Source: Candidatus Parabacteroides intestinavium | GTDB taxonomy: Bacteria; Bacteroidota; Bacteroidia; Bacteroidales; Tannerellaceae | Assembly (NCBI GenBank): GCA_019118725.1 | Contig: DWYO01000213.1 | Coordinates: forward strand, 1-8,656 | Length of the DNA stretch: 8,656 nt | Direction of reading: 5' to 3' | Shown: piece by piece, positions 1 through 6,984 of the stretch | Layout of the letters: every line of letters starts with the position of its first letter | How positions within the stretch are numbered: position 1 is the stretch's first letter | The notes under the pieces: generated by a model | What the model was told of the DNA's origin: nothing | Seen by the model: only the letters and a program-made list of their open reading frames with translations | The model's database searches: none | Program-made: the position numbers and the translations under genes

Positions 1-66
1 CAGTAGAAATACTTAGGAAAAATATAGGTAATAATTATATAAGTTAAATTTAAAGCTTAATATCGT

Positions 67-3000
67 ATGGATAGCACGAGAATGCTTTTAACGCCAAAGG
101 TACTTCTTTCCTTATTATTGGCCGGTTCTGTAAGTGGAGCATTTGCTGAATCAGCAGTCAATGGGCCTGCAATGGGGGAAGATATTGAGCTTGCCGTTAA
201 TCAAGAAGGTACGGTAAGTGGTGTAGTGACAGATGAGCAGGGTCCGGTGATCGGCGCTTCTGTAGTGATTAAGGGTACAACTAACGGTACCGTGACCGAT
301 TTCGATGGTAAGTTTTCTATTCCCGGAGCTAAAAAGGGTGATGTCATTTCCATTTCTTATGTGGGTTATGTGACGCAAGAGATTGTTTGGGATGGAAGCC
401 AGGCTTTGCAGATTCATCTGAAAGCGGATTCGCAGAATCTGGATGAATTGGTAGTTGTAGGTTATGGTGTGCAGAAGAAAGAGAGCTTGACCGGTGCCAT
501 GCAGGTGGTGTCAAGTGAGAAATTGTTGGATGCTACATCGCCTACTGTAGAGAACTTGCTTTCCGGTAAGGTGCCGGGGGTACAAGTAACTTCCGGTGGT
601 GGTCAGCCCGGTCAGCAGGGTAAGGTCGTTATTCGTGGTAAGTCTACTGTAAATGGTAGTACTGACCCGCTTTGGATTGTGGACGGTGTGATTGTGGGTA
701 GCGATGCGGGTAGTTTGAACCCGGCCGATATCGAATCCATGTCTATTTTGAAAGATGCCGCGTCAACAGCTATTTATGGCTCTCAAGGCGCAAACGGTGT
801 CATTGTGGTAACCACGAAGCGTGGTAAGACTGGCAAGGCGCAGATAAACGCTTCTGTGAAGTTGGGTGTCAATCAGTTGCACAGAGGCAATCTGGATATG
901 ATGGACGGTGCGGAATTGTATGATTATTACAATTCATTCCGCCAATGGGGATCTGTCCCGAGTTATATGGATAATGCTGATTTGCGTAACCGTAATTTTG
1001 ATTGGTGGGACGAAGGCACCCAGTTGGGATTTGCTCAGGATTATAACCTTTCTATCGCCGGAGGTAGCGAAAAAATTAAGACTTATACTTCTATTGGTGT
1101 GTACGATGAAAATGGTGCGGTAAAAGGATATGATTATACTCGTTACAACTTGCGCTTCAATGTGGATTATCAGGCAACTAATTGGTTGACGCTTAAACCG
1201 AAAGTGTGGGCTACGAAGACCGATATCATGGATCAGCAGCAGGATTTGGGGGCTATTATGTATGTGAACTTCCCTTGGGACTCTCCGTATGACGAGAATG
1301 GAGATCTGATTCAGGAATATAAGCCTACATCATGGGTGAATAGTGATGCGACCAACTACCTGTATGACTTACAATGGAATTTTAAGAAACATACCCGTTA
1401 TGAGTTCATGGGTAACTTCGATTTCGATATCAAGTTTACCGATTGGTTGACCTTCGCTTCAGTGAATAGCTATAAATACAATAACAACAAACGGAAAACG
1501 TATAACGATCCGCGTTCACAAGAAGGTATGGCTGATAATGGTTTGCTAGAAGACCGGACGATTACGCTGACACGTTTGTATACCAACCAGGTATTACGTT
1601 TCAATAAGATATGGGATAAACACTCGTTGAACGCATTGATCGGTTACGAATGGAACACTTACCAAAGAGATTTCTTGGAACAGACAGCGTCTAGTTTTGC
1701 ACCTGGATTTGAGGTGGCTGATGTGGCAGTTACACCTAAGTCTGTAGAAGGAACGATTGAGGAATGGGCGGTTCAGTCTTACTTGTTCAATGCCAATTAT
1801 GCGTATGATAACCGGTATCTGGCTTCGGTGTCGTTCCGTCGGGATGGTGCGTCTAATTTCGGTCAGAATGCTCAGTATGGTAATTTCTTCTCAGTCAGTG
1901 CCGGTTGGAATATCCATCAGGAAGAGTTCTTCAAGGCAAAAGATTGGGTACAGCAGTTGAAGCTTCGTGCTAGCTACGGTTCGGTAGGTAACCGTCCAAC
2001 CCAGCTGTACGCACATTATACGTTGTATCAATTGGAAAATGCCGGATATAATGGCGTTTCGGGAGCATATCTGTCTCAAATAGGCAATCCGGATTTGACT
2101 TGGGAAAAGACCTATACCGCAGGTGTGGGTATTGATGCTATCCTGTTCGACCGTTTGACGGTGAATTTGGATTATTATAATAAGAAAACAACGGATTTGT
2201 TGTATCGTGTTCCGTTGCCAGGGGTAACCGGTGTCTCGGGTATTTATCAGAATGTAGGTGCTGTAAAGAATAACGGTTTTGAAGTATCGTTATCGATGGA
2301 TATCTTGAAAGGAGGCGATTGGTATTGGAATGTTTCGGCTAACTTAGGTTTGAACCGAAACGAGATTACAGAACTATATGGTGGAAAGAATGAAATTATT
2401 ACTTCAAATGCCGGAACCAGCTACGCTATTTATATGGATAAGATCCTTACCGTAGGCCAGGATGTGGATACTTGGTATGGTGCGGAATGGGCTGGAGTAG
2501 ATCCGGAGACCGGTTCACCGTTGTGGTATACTACCAATGATCAGGGAGAGCGTGTTACAACAACCAGCTACAGTGAGGCTTCTAACCATCAAGCTATTTT
2601 AGGTAAAATGAGCCCTGATTTCTACGGAGGTTTCTCTACCTCTATTTCGTGGAAGAATATTGACCTGTCGGCTGTGTTCGGTTATTCGGTAGGAGGAAAA
2701 ATCTTCAACTACGACCGTACGATGTTCGATAGTGATGGCGCTTATGTGAATTACAACCAGATGAACCTGAAGGACGATTGGAGCCGTTGGGAAAAGCCGG
2801 GCGATATTGCTACACATCCGAAAGCATTCTATGGCAATAATACCAACTCTAGCCGTGGTTCTTCCCGTTATTTGGAAGATGCCAGCTATCTTCGTTTGCG
2901 TAACTTGACTTTGGGCTATACGTTACCGTTCAAGATTCCGGAAGTACAGCGTGTAAACGTATTCTTCTCGGGGGAGAATCTGTTTGTTCTTTCGGGCTTC

Positions 3001-3126
3001 TCCGGTATCGATCCGGAATTGCCAGCCGAAGTGGGAGCAGACTACATTGCTGGTTCGGCAGGTGTAGCTATCTCGCCTTATCCACAAACGCGTAAGTTTA
3101 TGTTCGGATTGAATGTTACATTTTAA
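67..3126 (+). CDS. SusC/RagA-family TonB-dependent outer-membrane transporter
   Basis: This 1019-residue protein is a complete SusC-type importer, expected to form the outer-membrane barrel that takes up a bulky nutrient using TonB/ExbBD energy. Visible in order: a signal peptide with a hydrophobic core at residues 12-26 and a likely cut after AFA (27); a carboxypeptidase-regulatory-like beta domain (about 49-120); a TonB box, DELVVVGYG (126-134); a plug domain (about 138-255) with the family signature LKDAASTAIYGSQGANGVIVVTTKRG around 228-253; then a long beta-barrel ending in phenylalanine (NVTF). There is no STN domain before the beta domain, so sigma/anti-sigma signalling through this protein is not indicated. 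The start is constrained by an in-frame TAA at 58-60; a second ATG at codon 6 would leave a shorter signal peptide. The susD gene follows after 16 bases, as in most such pairs. Substrate is unknown; a glycan is most likely by family, but RagA-like peptide uptake cannot be excluded. Confidence 0.97.
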   Translation: MDSTRMLLTPKVLLSLLLAGSVSGAFAESAVNGPAMGEDIELAVNQEGTVSGVVTDEQGPVIGASVVIKGTTNGTVTDFDGKFSIPGAKKGDVISISYVGYVTQEIVWDGSQALQIHLKADSQNLDELVVVGYGVQKKESLTGAMQVVSSEKLLDATSPTVENLLSGKVPGVQVTSGGGQPGQQGKVVIRGKSTVNGSTDPLWIVDGVIVGSDAGSLNPADIESMSILKDAASTAIYGSQGANGVIVVTTKRGKTGKAQINASVKLGVNQLHRGNLDMMDGAELYDYYNSFRQWGSVPSYMDNADLRNRNFDWWDEGTQLGFAQDYNLSIAGGSEKIKTYTSIGVYDENGAVKGYDYTRYNLRFNVDYQATNWLTLKPKVWATKTDIMDQQQDLGAIMYVNFPWDSPYDENGDLIQEYKPTSWVNSDATNYLYDLQWNFKKHTRYEFMGNFDFDIKFTDWLTFASVNSYKYNNNKRKTYNDPRSQEGMADNGLLEDRTITLTRLYTNQVLRFNKIWDKHSLNALIGYEWNTYQRDFLEQTASSFAPGFEVADVAVTPKSVEGTIEEWAVQSYLFNANYAYDNRYLASVSFRRDGASNFGQNAQYGNFFSVSAGWNIHQEEFFKAKDWVQQLKLRASYGSVGNRPTQLYAHYTLYQLENAGYNGVSGAYLSQIGNPDLTWEKTYTAGVGIDAILFDRLTVNLDYYNKKTTDLLYRVPLPGVTGVSGIYQNVGAVKNNGFEVSLSMDILKGGDWYWNVSANLGLNRNEITELYGGKNEIITSNAGTSYAIYMDKILTVGQDVDTWYGAEWAGVDPETGSPLWYTTNDQGERVTTTSYSEASNHQAILGKMSPDFYGGFSTSISWKNIDLSAVFGYSVGGKIFNYDRTMFDSDGAYVNYNQMNLKDDWSRWEKPGDIATHPKAFYGNNTNSSRGSSRYLEDASYLRLRNLTLGYTLPFKIPEVQRVNVFFSGENLFVLSGFSGIDPELPAEVGADYIAGSAGVAISPYPQTRKFMFGLNVTF
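442..468 (+). other. TonB box of the SusC-like protein
   Basis: These nine codons encode DELVVVGYG (residues 126-134), between the carboxypeptidase-regulatory-like domain and the plug. This is the usual position and wording of the TonB-interaction segment in SusC proteins. It supports an energy-coupled transporter rather than a passive porin. Confidence 0.85.
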
Positions 3127-3130
3127 TTGA

Positions 3131-3136
3131 AGAGGA
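3131..3136 (+). promoter_or_regulatory. Ribosome binding site of susD-like gene
   Basis: AGAGGA lies six bases before the ATG at 3143, in the 16-base gap after susC. It is the only clearly Shine-Dalgarno-like sequence before a gene start in this window. It supports this start for the lipoprotein and independent ribosome loading on the shared susCD message. Confidence 0.6.
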
Positions 3137-3142
3137 CAAATC

Positions 3143-4831
3143 ATGAAAAAAATAAGTTTATATGTTTGTTTGGCGGCAGCAGCTTTGATGACCAGTTGTG
3201 ATTTGGAACGCCAGCCTTACGATTATTATACAGAAGATAAAGTTATGGCAGATAAAGACCAAGGTGTCGATATTCTGTTGAATGGTTGTTACGGTAAACT
3301 GCGTACTAGCTATGAACATTTCCATTATTGTGGAGAGTTCCCAAGCGATAACGTTTGTAAAGATAAACCGACTACCAACCCGTTTGGTACCTATTTTACG
3401 TATGATCATACGGCAAATAATTCCGGCTTGACTTCTTTATGGAATGGCTTTTATAATATCATCTCTCAAGCCAGCAATTTGATGGAGATGATTCAGGAAG
3501 GTGAATCTGTAGAGCTGGATCAGAAATTGGGTGAGGCTTATTATATGCGTGGCCTGATGTATTTTGATTTGTGCCGGGTGTTTGGTCGTCCTTATTACCA
3601 AAGTCCGGAAACCAATTTGGGTGTACCTATTGTAAATGGTATGCCGGATGATATCGAGAATTTGAATTTGCCGGATCGTGCTACCGTAAAGGAGACATAC
3701 GAGCAGGTTATCAGTGACTTGAAGAAGGCGGAAAGTCTGATGACGGAATATGAATCTTCTATTTATGCTTCTAAGTATGCCGCTCAAGCTATGTTGGCAA
3801 AGGTGTATATGTATATGAGCGGTACTTTCGAAAATCCGAATACCGAATATGCGCAGCAATCATACGATTATGCCAATGCCGTTATTGAGAGCGGTCAGTT
3901 CTCATTATTGAGTCGCGAAAATTTTATGCGTTACAATGAATATGCTCCGGATGATCCTTCGCAGACAGAAACTATCTTTGCAGTGAAAACGGTAGCTTCG
4001 GATGTGTCAGACTGGGGAAGTCCGTTAGGAAGTATGTATGCAGAGATTCAGGGACAAGGTTGGGGCGAAGTGTATGCCAGCGCGAAGTTGATGGATCTGT
4101 TTCATGAAACCGGAAAAGGCAAGGATGCGCGTGAAAACTTCATTCATCCGCAATATGTTACGGACGATGACGGTAATCAGACACCGTGTTTCCGTTTTGT
4201 CAATGAAGATATGACGGGAGATAAATTAACTTATGTCTATGTGCAGGCGCCAACTTCAGGAACGGATGGGAATCTGACCTGTACCATTGGTGACCAAACA
4301 TATTCATTGACTCCGGTGGATGTTGAAAACAAACGTTATTCTATCAATTATAACGGTAAGACGTATGAGGGTGATTATGATTATATGATGCTTGAAAGCC
4401 AAGGTCACCCGAAGTTCTTCAGCTATAAATGTTCTATGCAGGAGGGGTACCCGCATTTGTATTCTCCGCTGGTTTCCCGGTTGGGAGAAATGTATTTGAT
4501 TCGTGCGGAGGCAAGTGCTAAATTGGGTAACTACAGTGCGGCTTTGCAGGATTTGAATACTATCCGTGAACGTTCGATACCGGGAGAAGGTTATACCTCA
4601 TTGGATGCTACGAATGCTCATGAACGCATTATGAAAGAGCGTCAGTTGGAACTGTGTTATGAGGCCGACCGTGGTTTCGATGTATTCCGTGTAGGTGATA
4701 CGATGGTACGCCGTTATCCGGGATTCCACGATGGAACTGTTGAATATCCTGCTGACAGCCCGTTGGCTATCCAGTATATTCCGCAATCGGAAATCAATGC
4801 TTATCCGGGTACATTGACTCAGAATCCGTAA
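3143..4831 (+). CDS. SusD/RagB-family surface nutrient-binding lipoprotein
   Basis: This 562-residue protein is the partner of the SusC-like transporter just upstream and should sit on the cell surface as the lid of its barrel. A lipoprotein signal peptide ends at LMTSC, giving Cys19 as the lipidated residue; Asp20 and Glu22 follow it, consistent with the acidic surface-export signal of Bacteroides lipoproteins. The N-terminal SusD-like part contains the helical repeat motif EAYYMRGLMYFDLCRVFGRPYY (131-152) and further TPR-like helices (KYAAQAMLAKVYMYMSG, 211-227). The C-terminal SusD/RagB domain has LYSPLVSRLGEMYLIRAEASAKLGNYSAALQDLNTIRERS (439-478), ERQLELCYEADRGFDVFR (509-526) and the terminal IPQSEINAYPGTLTQNP (546-562). 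Residues about 345-420 form a polar, tyrosine-rich, beta-like insertion before the C-terminal domain. Length is in the usual range. The ligand cannot be inferred. Confidence 0.96.
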   Translation: MKKISLYVCLAAAALMTSCDLERQPYDYYTEDKVMADKDQGVDILLNGCYGKLRTSYEHFHYCGEFPSDNVCKDKPTTNPFGTYFTYDHTANNSGLTSLWNGFYNIISQASNLMEMIQEGESVELDQKLGEAYYMRGLMYFDLCRVFGRPYYQSPETNLGVPIVNGMPDDIENLNLPDRATVKETYEQVISDLKKAESLMTEYESSIYASKYAAQAMLAKVYMYMSGTFENPNTEYAQQSYDYANAVIESGQFSLLSRENFMRYNEYAPDDPSQTETIFAVKTVASDVSDWGSPLGSMYAEIQGQGWGEVYASAKLMDLFHETGKGKDARENFIHPQYVTDDDGNQTPCFRFVNEDMTGDKLTYVYVQAPTSGTDGNLTCTIGDQTYSLTPVDVENKRYSINYNGKTYEGDYDYMMLESQGHPKFFSYKCSMQEGYPHLYSPLVSRLGEMYLIRAEASAKLGNYSAALQDLNTIRERSIPGEGYTSLDATNAHERIMKERQLELCYEADRGFDVFRVGDTMVRRYPGFHDGTVEYPADSPLAIQYIPQSEINAYPGTLTQNP

Positions 4832-4852
4832 GGCCATAATGAAAGCTTAGTA

Positions 4853-4865
4853 ACCCTTTAAGGGT
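4853..4865. repeat. Short inverted repeat ACCCTT-T-AAGGGT
   Basis: A perfect palindrome with six-base arms and a one-base centre lies 21 bases after the susD stop codon. The centre is too small for a normal RNA hairpin loop and no T-tract follows, so it is not a terminator by itself. It could be a protein-binding site, could stabilise the 3' end of the susCD message, or could be chance. Confidence 0.4.
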
Positions 4866-4890
4866 AATATGTCGTATTGTTTTACAGTGT

Positions 4891-4919
4891 GGAGCAGACC
4901 TTCGGGCCTGCTCCTTTTT
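4891..4919 (+). terminator. Intrinsic terminator of the susCD unit
   Basis: A hairpin with a perfect seven-base outer stem (GGAGCAG / CTGCTCC), one A-C mismatch, two further C-G pairs and a UUCG tetraloop closed by C-G is followed directly by TTTTT (4915-4919). This is a classic rho-independent terminator for + strand transcription, 59 bases after the susD stop. In the opposite sense the mismatch becomes a G-U pair, giving a continuous ten-pair stem with an AAAAA run before it. No U-tract follows on that strand, so termination of the convergent yeiH-like transcript here is possible but less certain. Confidence 0.9.
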
Positions 4920-4942
4920 CATAATTGCGCATGATCATAAAC

Positions 4943-5989
4943 TCAAATCGGTGCTAGATATTTGGCCAATACGTAGCCCCCTCCTAAGAGCCAAATATAA
5001 AGAAATGCTGCCAAGAGGAACGGTTTTGCACCGGCGCGTTTGAATTTTTCAATACTGGTTTCAGCACCAAGAGCGGTCATTGCCATGGTAAGTAGGAATA
5101 CATCGAAATTATTTATAACAGTAACAGCTGATGCTGGTAGCAGGTTGAGCGAATTGAATCCGATAACTGCCAAAAATCCGAAAGCGAACCAAGGAATGGT
5201 GATTTTTCTCCGTTGGGAAACAGCTTCTGTATTCTTTTTACTTGTGGCTATCTGGGATGTAGACCGCGCAAGGAAAAAACTCATTACTACTAATACAGGA
5301 GCTAGCATCATCACTCGAATCATTTTTACGATAATAGCTGTATCGGCTATTTCCTTCCCCATTGCATTTCCTGCCCCGACTACGTGTGCTACTTCATGTA
5401 GTGTTGCTCCGGTATAAAGGCCCATTTGTTCCGGATTCAGGTCGATGAAGCCACTGCGGAAAAGCATGGGATAAAGGAACATGGAAATTGTTCCGAAAAT
5501 CACTACTGTTGATACGGCTACCGCTGTTTTATGTGGTTCGCTTTTGACTATCGGTTCGGCACCTAAGACTGCAGCTGCACCGCATATAGCACTTCCGGTA
5601 GAGGTCAGCAATGTGAGATCTTTATCCATTTTCAAGCATTTACCCAAGAAACTTCCCAGTAGGATGGTGATCAAGACAATAATCAAATCAATTAAGATAG
5701 CCGGAATCCCGATGTCCATAACGCTTTGGAAAGTTAGTTTGAAACCGTATAGCACAATTCCTGTGCGTAACACCTGTTTTGTGCAAAATTGAATGCCCGG
5801 AACCCAAGTCTCCGGTAAATGATTCCGGAGGCTGTTGGCGTAAAGCATCCCTAAGATAATGCCGACAATTAATGGACTAAATGAAAGATTTTTGACAAAA
5901 TCAAATTCCGCAATATAGAATGCGGAACAAGAGAATAGCGCAATCAGTAAGATGCCATGCAGAATGTTTCCTCGTTTTTCACTAAACAT
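4943..5989 (-). CDS. YeiH-family (UPF0324, putative sulfate exporter) membrane protein
   Basis: This 348-residue, very hydrophobic protein has about ten to eleven predicted membrane helices (first near residues 10-28, last near 324-344). It carries the hallmarks of the YeiH/Cons_hypoth698 family: GSAICGAAAVLGAEP (132-146), TGATLHEVAHVVGAG (193-207), KMIRVMMLAPVLV (222-234) and ALGAETSIEKFKRAGAKP (306-323). Some family members (TauZ/SuyZ type) have been proposed to export sulfate or sulfite released from sulfonates; the function of most, including this one, is unproven, so no symbol is assigned. It is full length for the family. It lies 97 bases downstream of a YeiE/CysL-like LysR gene on the same strand, the kind of regulator often found next to yeiH. 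That gap holds its own predicted promoter and LysR-type dyads. It is transcribed convergently with susCD, the stop codons being about 111 bases apart. No Shine-Dalgarno sequence is visible; the bases before the ATG are A-rich. Confidence 0.92.
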   Translation of the reverse strand: MFSEKRGNILHGILLIALFSCSAFYIAEFDFVKNLSFSPLIVGIILGMLYANSLRNHLPETWVPGIQFCTKQVLRTGIVLYGFKLTFQSVMDIGIPAILIDLIIVLITILLGSFLGKCLKMDKDLTLLTSTGSAICGAAAVLGAEPIVKSEPHKTAVAVSTVVIFGTISMFLYPMLFRSGFIDLNPEQMGLYTGATLHEVAHVVGAGNAMGKEIADTAIIVKMIRVMMLAPVLVVMSFFLARSTSQIATSKKNTEAVSQRRKITIPWFAFGFLAVIGFNSLNLLPASAVTVINNFDVFLLTMAMTALGAETSIEKFKRAGAKPFLLAAFLYIWLLGGGYVLAKYLAPI

Positions 5990-6000
5990 ATTTTCTAAGT

Positions 6001-6025
6001 TTTGCAGTTTTTATTTGCCTGCAAA
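6001..6025. promoter_or_regulatory. Inverted repeat over the yeiH-like start site, possible operator
   Basis: TTTGCAG-N11-CTGCAAA has perfect seven-base arms. It overlaps the last bases of the predicted -7 box and runs across the expected transcription start and leader of the yeiH-like gene. That position would suit a repressor, or a small hairpin in the leader RNA. No T-tract follows it in the direction of transcription, so it is not an obvious terminator. The bound protein is unknown. Confidence 0.5.
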
Positions 6026-6029
6026 GATA
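6022..6029 (-). promoter_or_regulatory. Bacteroides-type -7 promoter element for yeiH-like gene
   Basis: Read on the - strand this is TATCTTTG, an exact match to the Bacteroides primary-sigma -7 consensus TAnnTTTG. It lies 32 bases before the ATG and predicts a transcription start near 6015-6018, leaving a leader of roughly 25-30 bases. No TTTG-like -33 box is present at the usual 19-21 base spacing (the sequence there is TCTC/CTCG). This would fit a promoter that needs an activator. Confidence 0.6.
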
Positions 6030-6033
6030 GGGC

Positions 6034-6048
6034 ATTGCTATAAGGAAT
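6034..6048. promoter_or_regulatory. Imperfect LysR-type dyad ATTCC-N5-GCAAT (proximal site)
   Basis: On the - strand this reads ATTCC-TTATA-GCAAT, four of five arm positions being complementary, and it contains T-N11-A. It sits just upstream of the -7 box, centred about 25 bases before the predicted start and 39 bases downstream of a perfect dyad. This is roughly where LysR-type regulators have their second, activation site. It is imperfect and short, so chance is possible. Confidence 0.35.
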
Positions 6049-6072
6049 GCGAGAAGAAAATGCTTATGGCCT

Positions 6073-6087
6073 ATAACGACAAGTTAT
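6073..6087. promoter_or_regulatory. Perfect LysR-type dyad ATAAC-N5-GTTAT (distal site)
   Basis: This 15-base interrupted palindrome has the T-N11-A layout typical of LysR-family recognition sites. It overlaps one base of the lysR-like stop codon. Its centre is about 62 bases upstream of the start predicted from the TATCTTTG box, the canonical place for a LysR-type recognition site. The natural candidate to bind it is the product of the gene immediately upstream. This is inference from position and symmetry. Confidence 0.5.
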
Positions 6088-6977
6088 CACTCTGCCTTCT
6101 TTTGCCGAAGAAATCGGATAAAATTTTCGTCCAATCCGGAGCTGCGTCCAAGAGGGCGGACAAATCTGAAAAGACGTTCCATTTTTAAGCCTTTAACTTC
6201 AAGTATTTTGAATGTTCCATTGACAATGTCTTTTGCTACGGAACGTATAGAAACGACACCGAGTGTATGGAAGTTTTCCAGAAACAGTTTAATACTTTCC
6301 GTGTTGCCTAATTGAATAAGTATATTCAGATTTGATAACTTAATTTTATGATCGGCTAAAGCTGCTTCTAAAACTTGCAGTGTTCCGGATCCATTTTCAC
6401 GGAGAACCAGCGGGAGTGAACAGAATTGTTCGAGTGTCAGTTCGTCTTGCACGGCTAATGCGGATTTAGTATGGGTGATTACGACTAGTTCATCGCGCAT
6501 GAAGGTCTCGTAATGCAATGTGTTTGAATAGGTACATCCTTCCACCAAACCTAAATCAATTTTCCCTTCACGTATCATTTTCTCTATTTCAAGGCTGTTT
6601 CCGCTGATTAGAGAGAGGCGAATATCAGGAAAAGTTTTGATGAATTGAGCTAATAAAGGTGGAAGTACGTATTGGGATAGGGTCGTGCTGGCTCCCAGAC
6701 GTAACTCACCACTGAAATGTCCGGTTAACAGATTCATTTCAAAATCCAATTGGCGGTAAGTTGCCAATAACGACTGGGAATATGAGTACAGCAACTTACC
6801 TGCATGTGTCAGTTGTATTTTGTTACCTTTCCGCTCGAATAGAGGTGTTTTATATTGTTGCTCTAATTCATGAATATGTTTACTTATGGCCGGTTGACTG
6901 ATGAATAGTTCGTGTGAAGCCTTTGTGAAACTTAGGTTCGTAGCAACACTATAAAACACCTTTAATCGAAAATCCAT
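6087..6977 (-). CDS. LysR-family transcriptional regulator, YeiE/CysL type
   Basis: This 296-residue protein is a full-length LysR-type regulator. The N-terminal winged helix-turn-helix occupies about residues 2-61, with the recognition helix in SQPAISKHIHELE (27-39) and the wing before LTHAGKLLY (56-64). A linker helix leads into a two-lobed effector domain (about 90-290). Features shared with YeiE and CysL include GASTTLSQYVLPPLL (95-109), SGNSLEIEKMI (125-135), GKIDLGLVEG (138-147), DELVVI, LPLVLRENGSGT and LGNTESIKLF. CysL acts on sulfite reductase genes in Bacillus, and YeiE has been linked to sulfite response in enterobacteria; the effector here is not known. It starts 7 bases after the rfbB stop and is probably co-transcribed with the rhamnose genes, since no promoter is evident in the gap. 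The most likely target is the yeiH-like gene next downstream, whose promoter carries a matching dyad. No Shine-Dalgarno is visible, so translation may be coupled to rfbB. Confidence 0.93.
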   Translation of the reverse strand: MDFRLKVFYSVATNLSFTKASHELFISQPAISKHIHELEQQYKTPLFERKGNKIQLTHAGKLLYSYSQSLLATYRQLDFEMNLLTGHFSGELRLGASTTLSQYVLPPLLAQFIKTFPDIRLSLISGNSLEIEKMIREGKIDLGLVEGCTYSNTLHYETFMRDELVVITHTKSALAVQDELTLEQFCSLPLVLRENGSGTLQVLEAALADHKIKLSNLNILIQLGNTESIKLFLENFHTLGVVSIRSVAKDIVNGTFKILEVKGLKMERLFRFVRPLGRSSGLDENFIRFLRQKKAE

Positions 6978-6984
6978 GGTTCAA

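Noticed and set aside
1..6. TAG at 4-6 as the stop codon of an upstream gene
   Set aside because: With only one codon before it inside the window there is nothing to show a coding frame.
45..52. TAAATTTA as a -7 promoter box for susC
   Set aside because: It lacks the final G of TAnnTTTG, has no TTTG-like box at the right distance and would leave a leader of only a few bases.
3437..3859. 140-codon open frame antisense to the susD-like gene
   Set aside because: It lies wholly inside a clearly conserved SusD coding region on the other strand, has no recognisable domain and no start signal; it is a frame shadow.
4853..4865. ACCCTT-T-AAGGGT as the susCD terminator
   Set aside because: The one-base centre leaves no normal loop and no T-tract follows; the hairpin at 4891-4919 is a much better terminator.
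5040..5792. Two + strand open frames (125 and 103 codons) opposite the yeiH-like gene
   Set aside because: The - strand frame carries all YeiH-family motifs and full length; the opposite frames are low-complexity complements of membrane helices.
5952..6188. 78-codon + strand frame across the lysR/yeiH gap
   Set aside because: It overlaps both flanking genes antisense, has no ribosome site and would run through the promoter and dyads; no protein family is recognisable.
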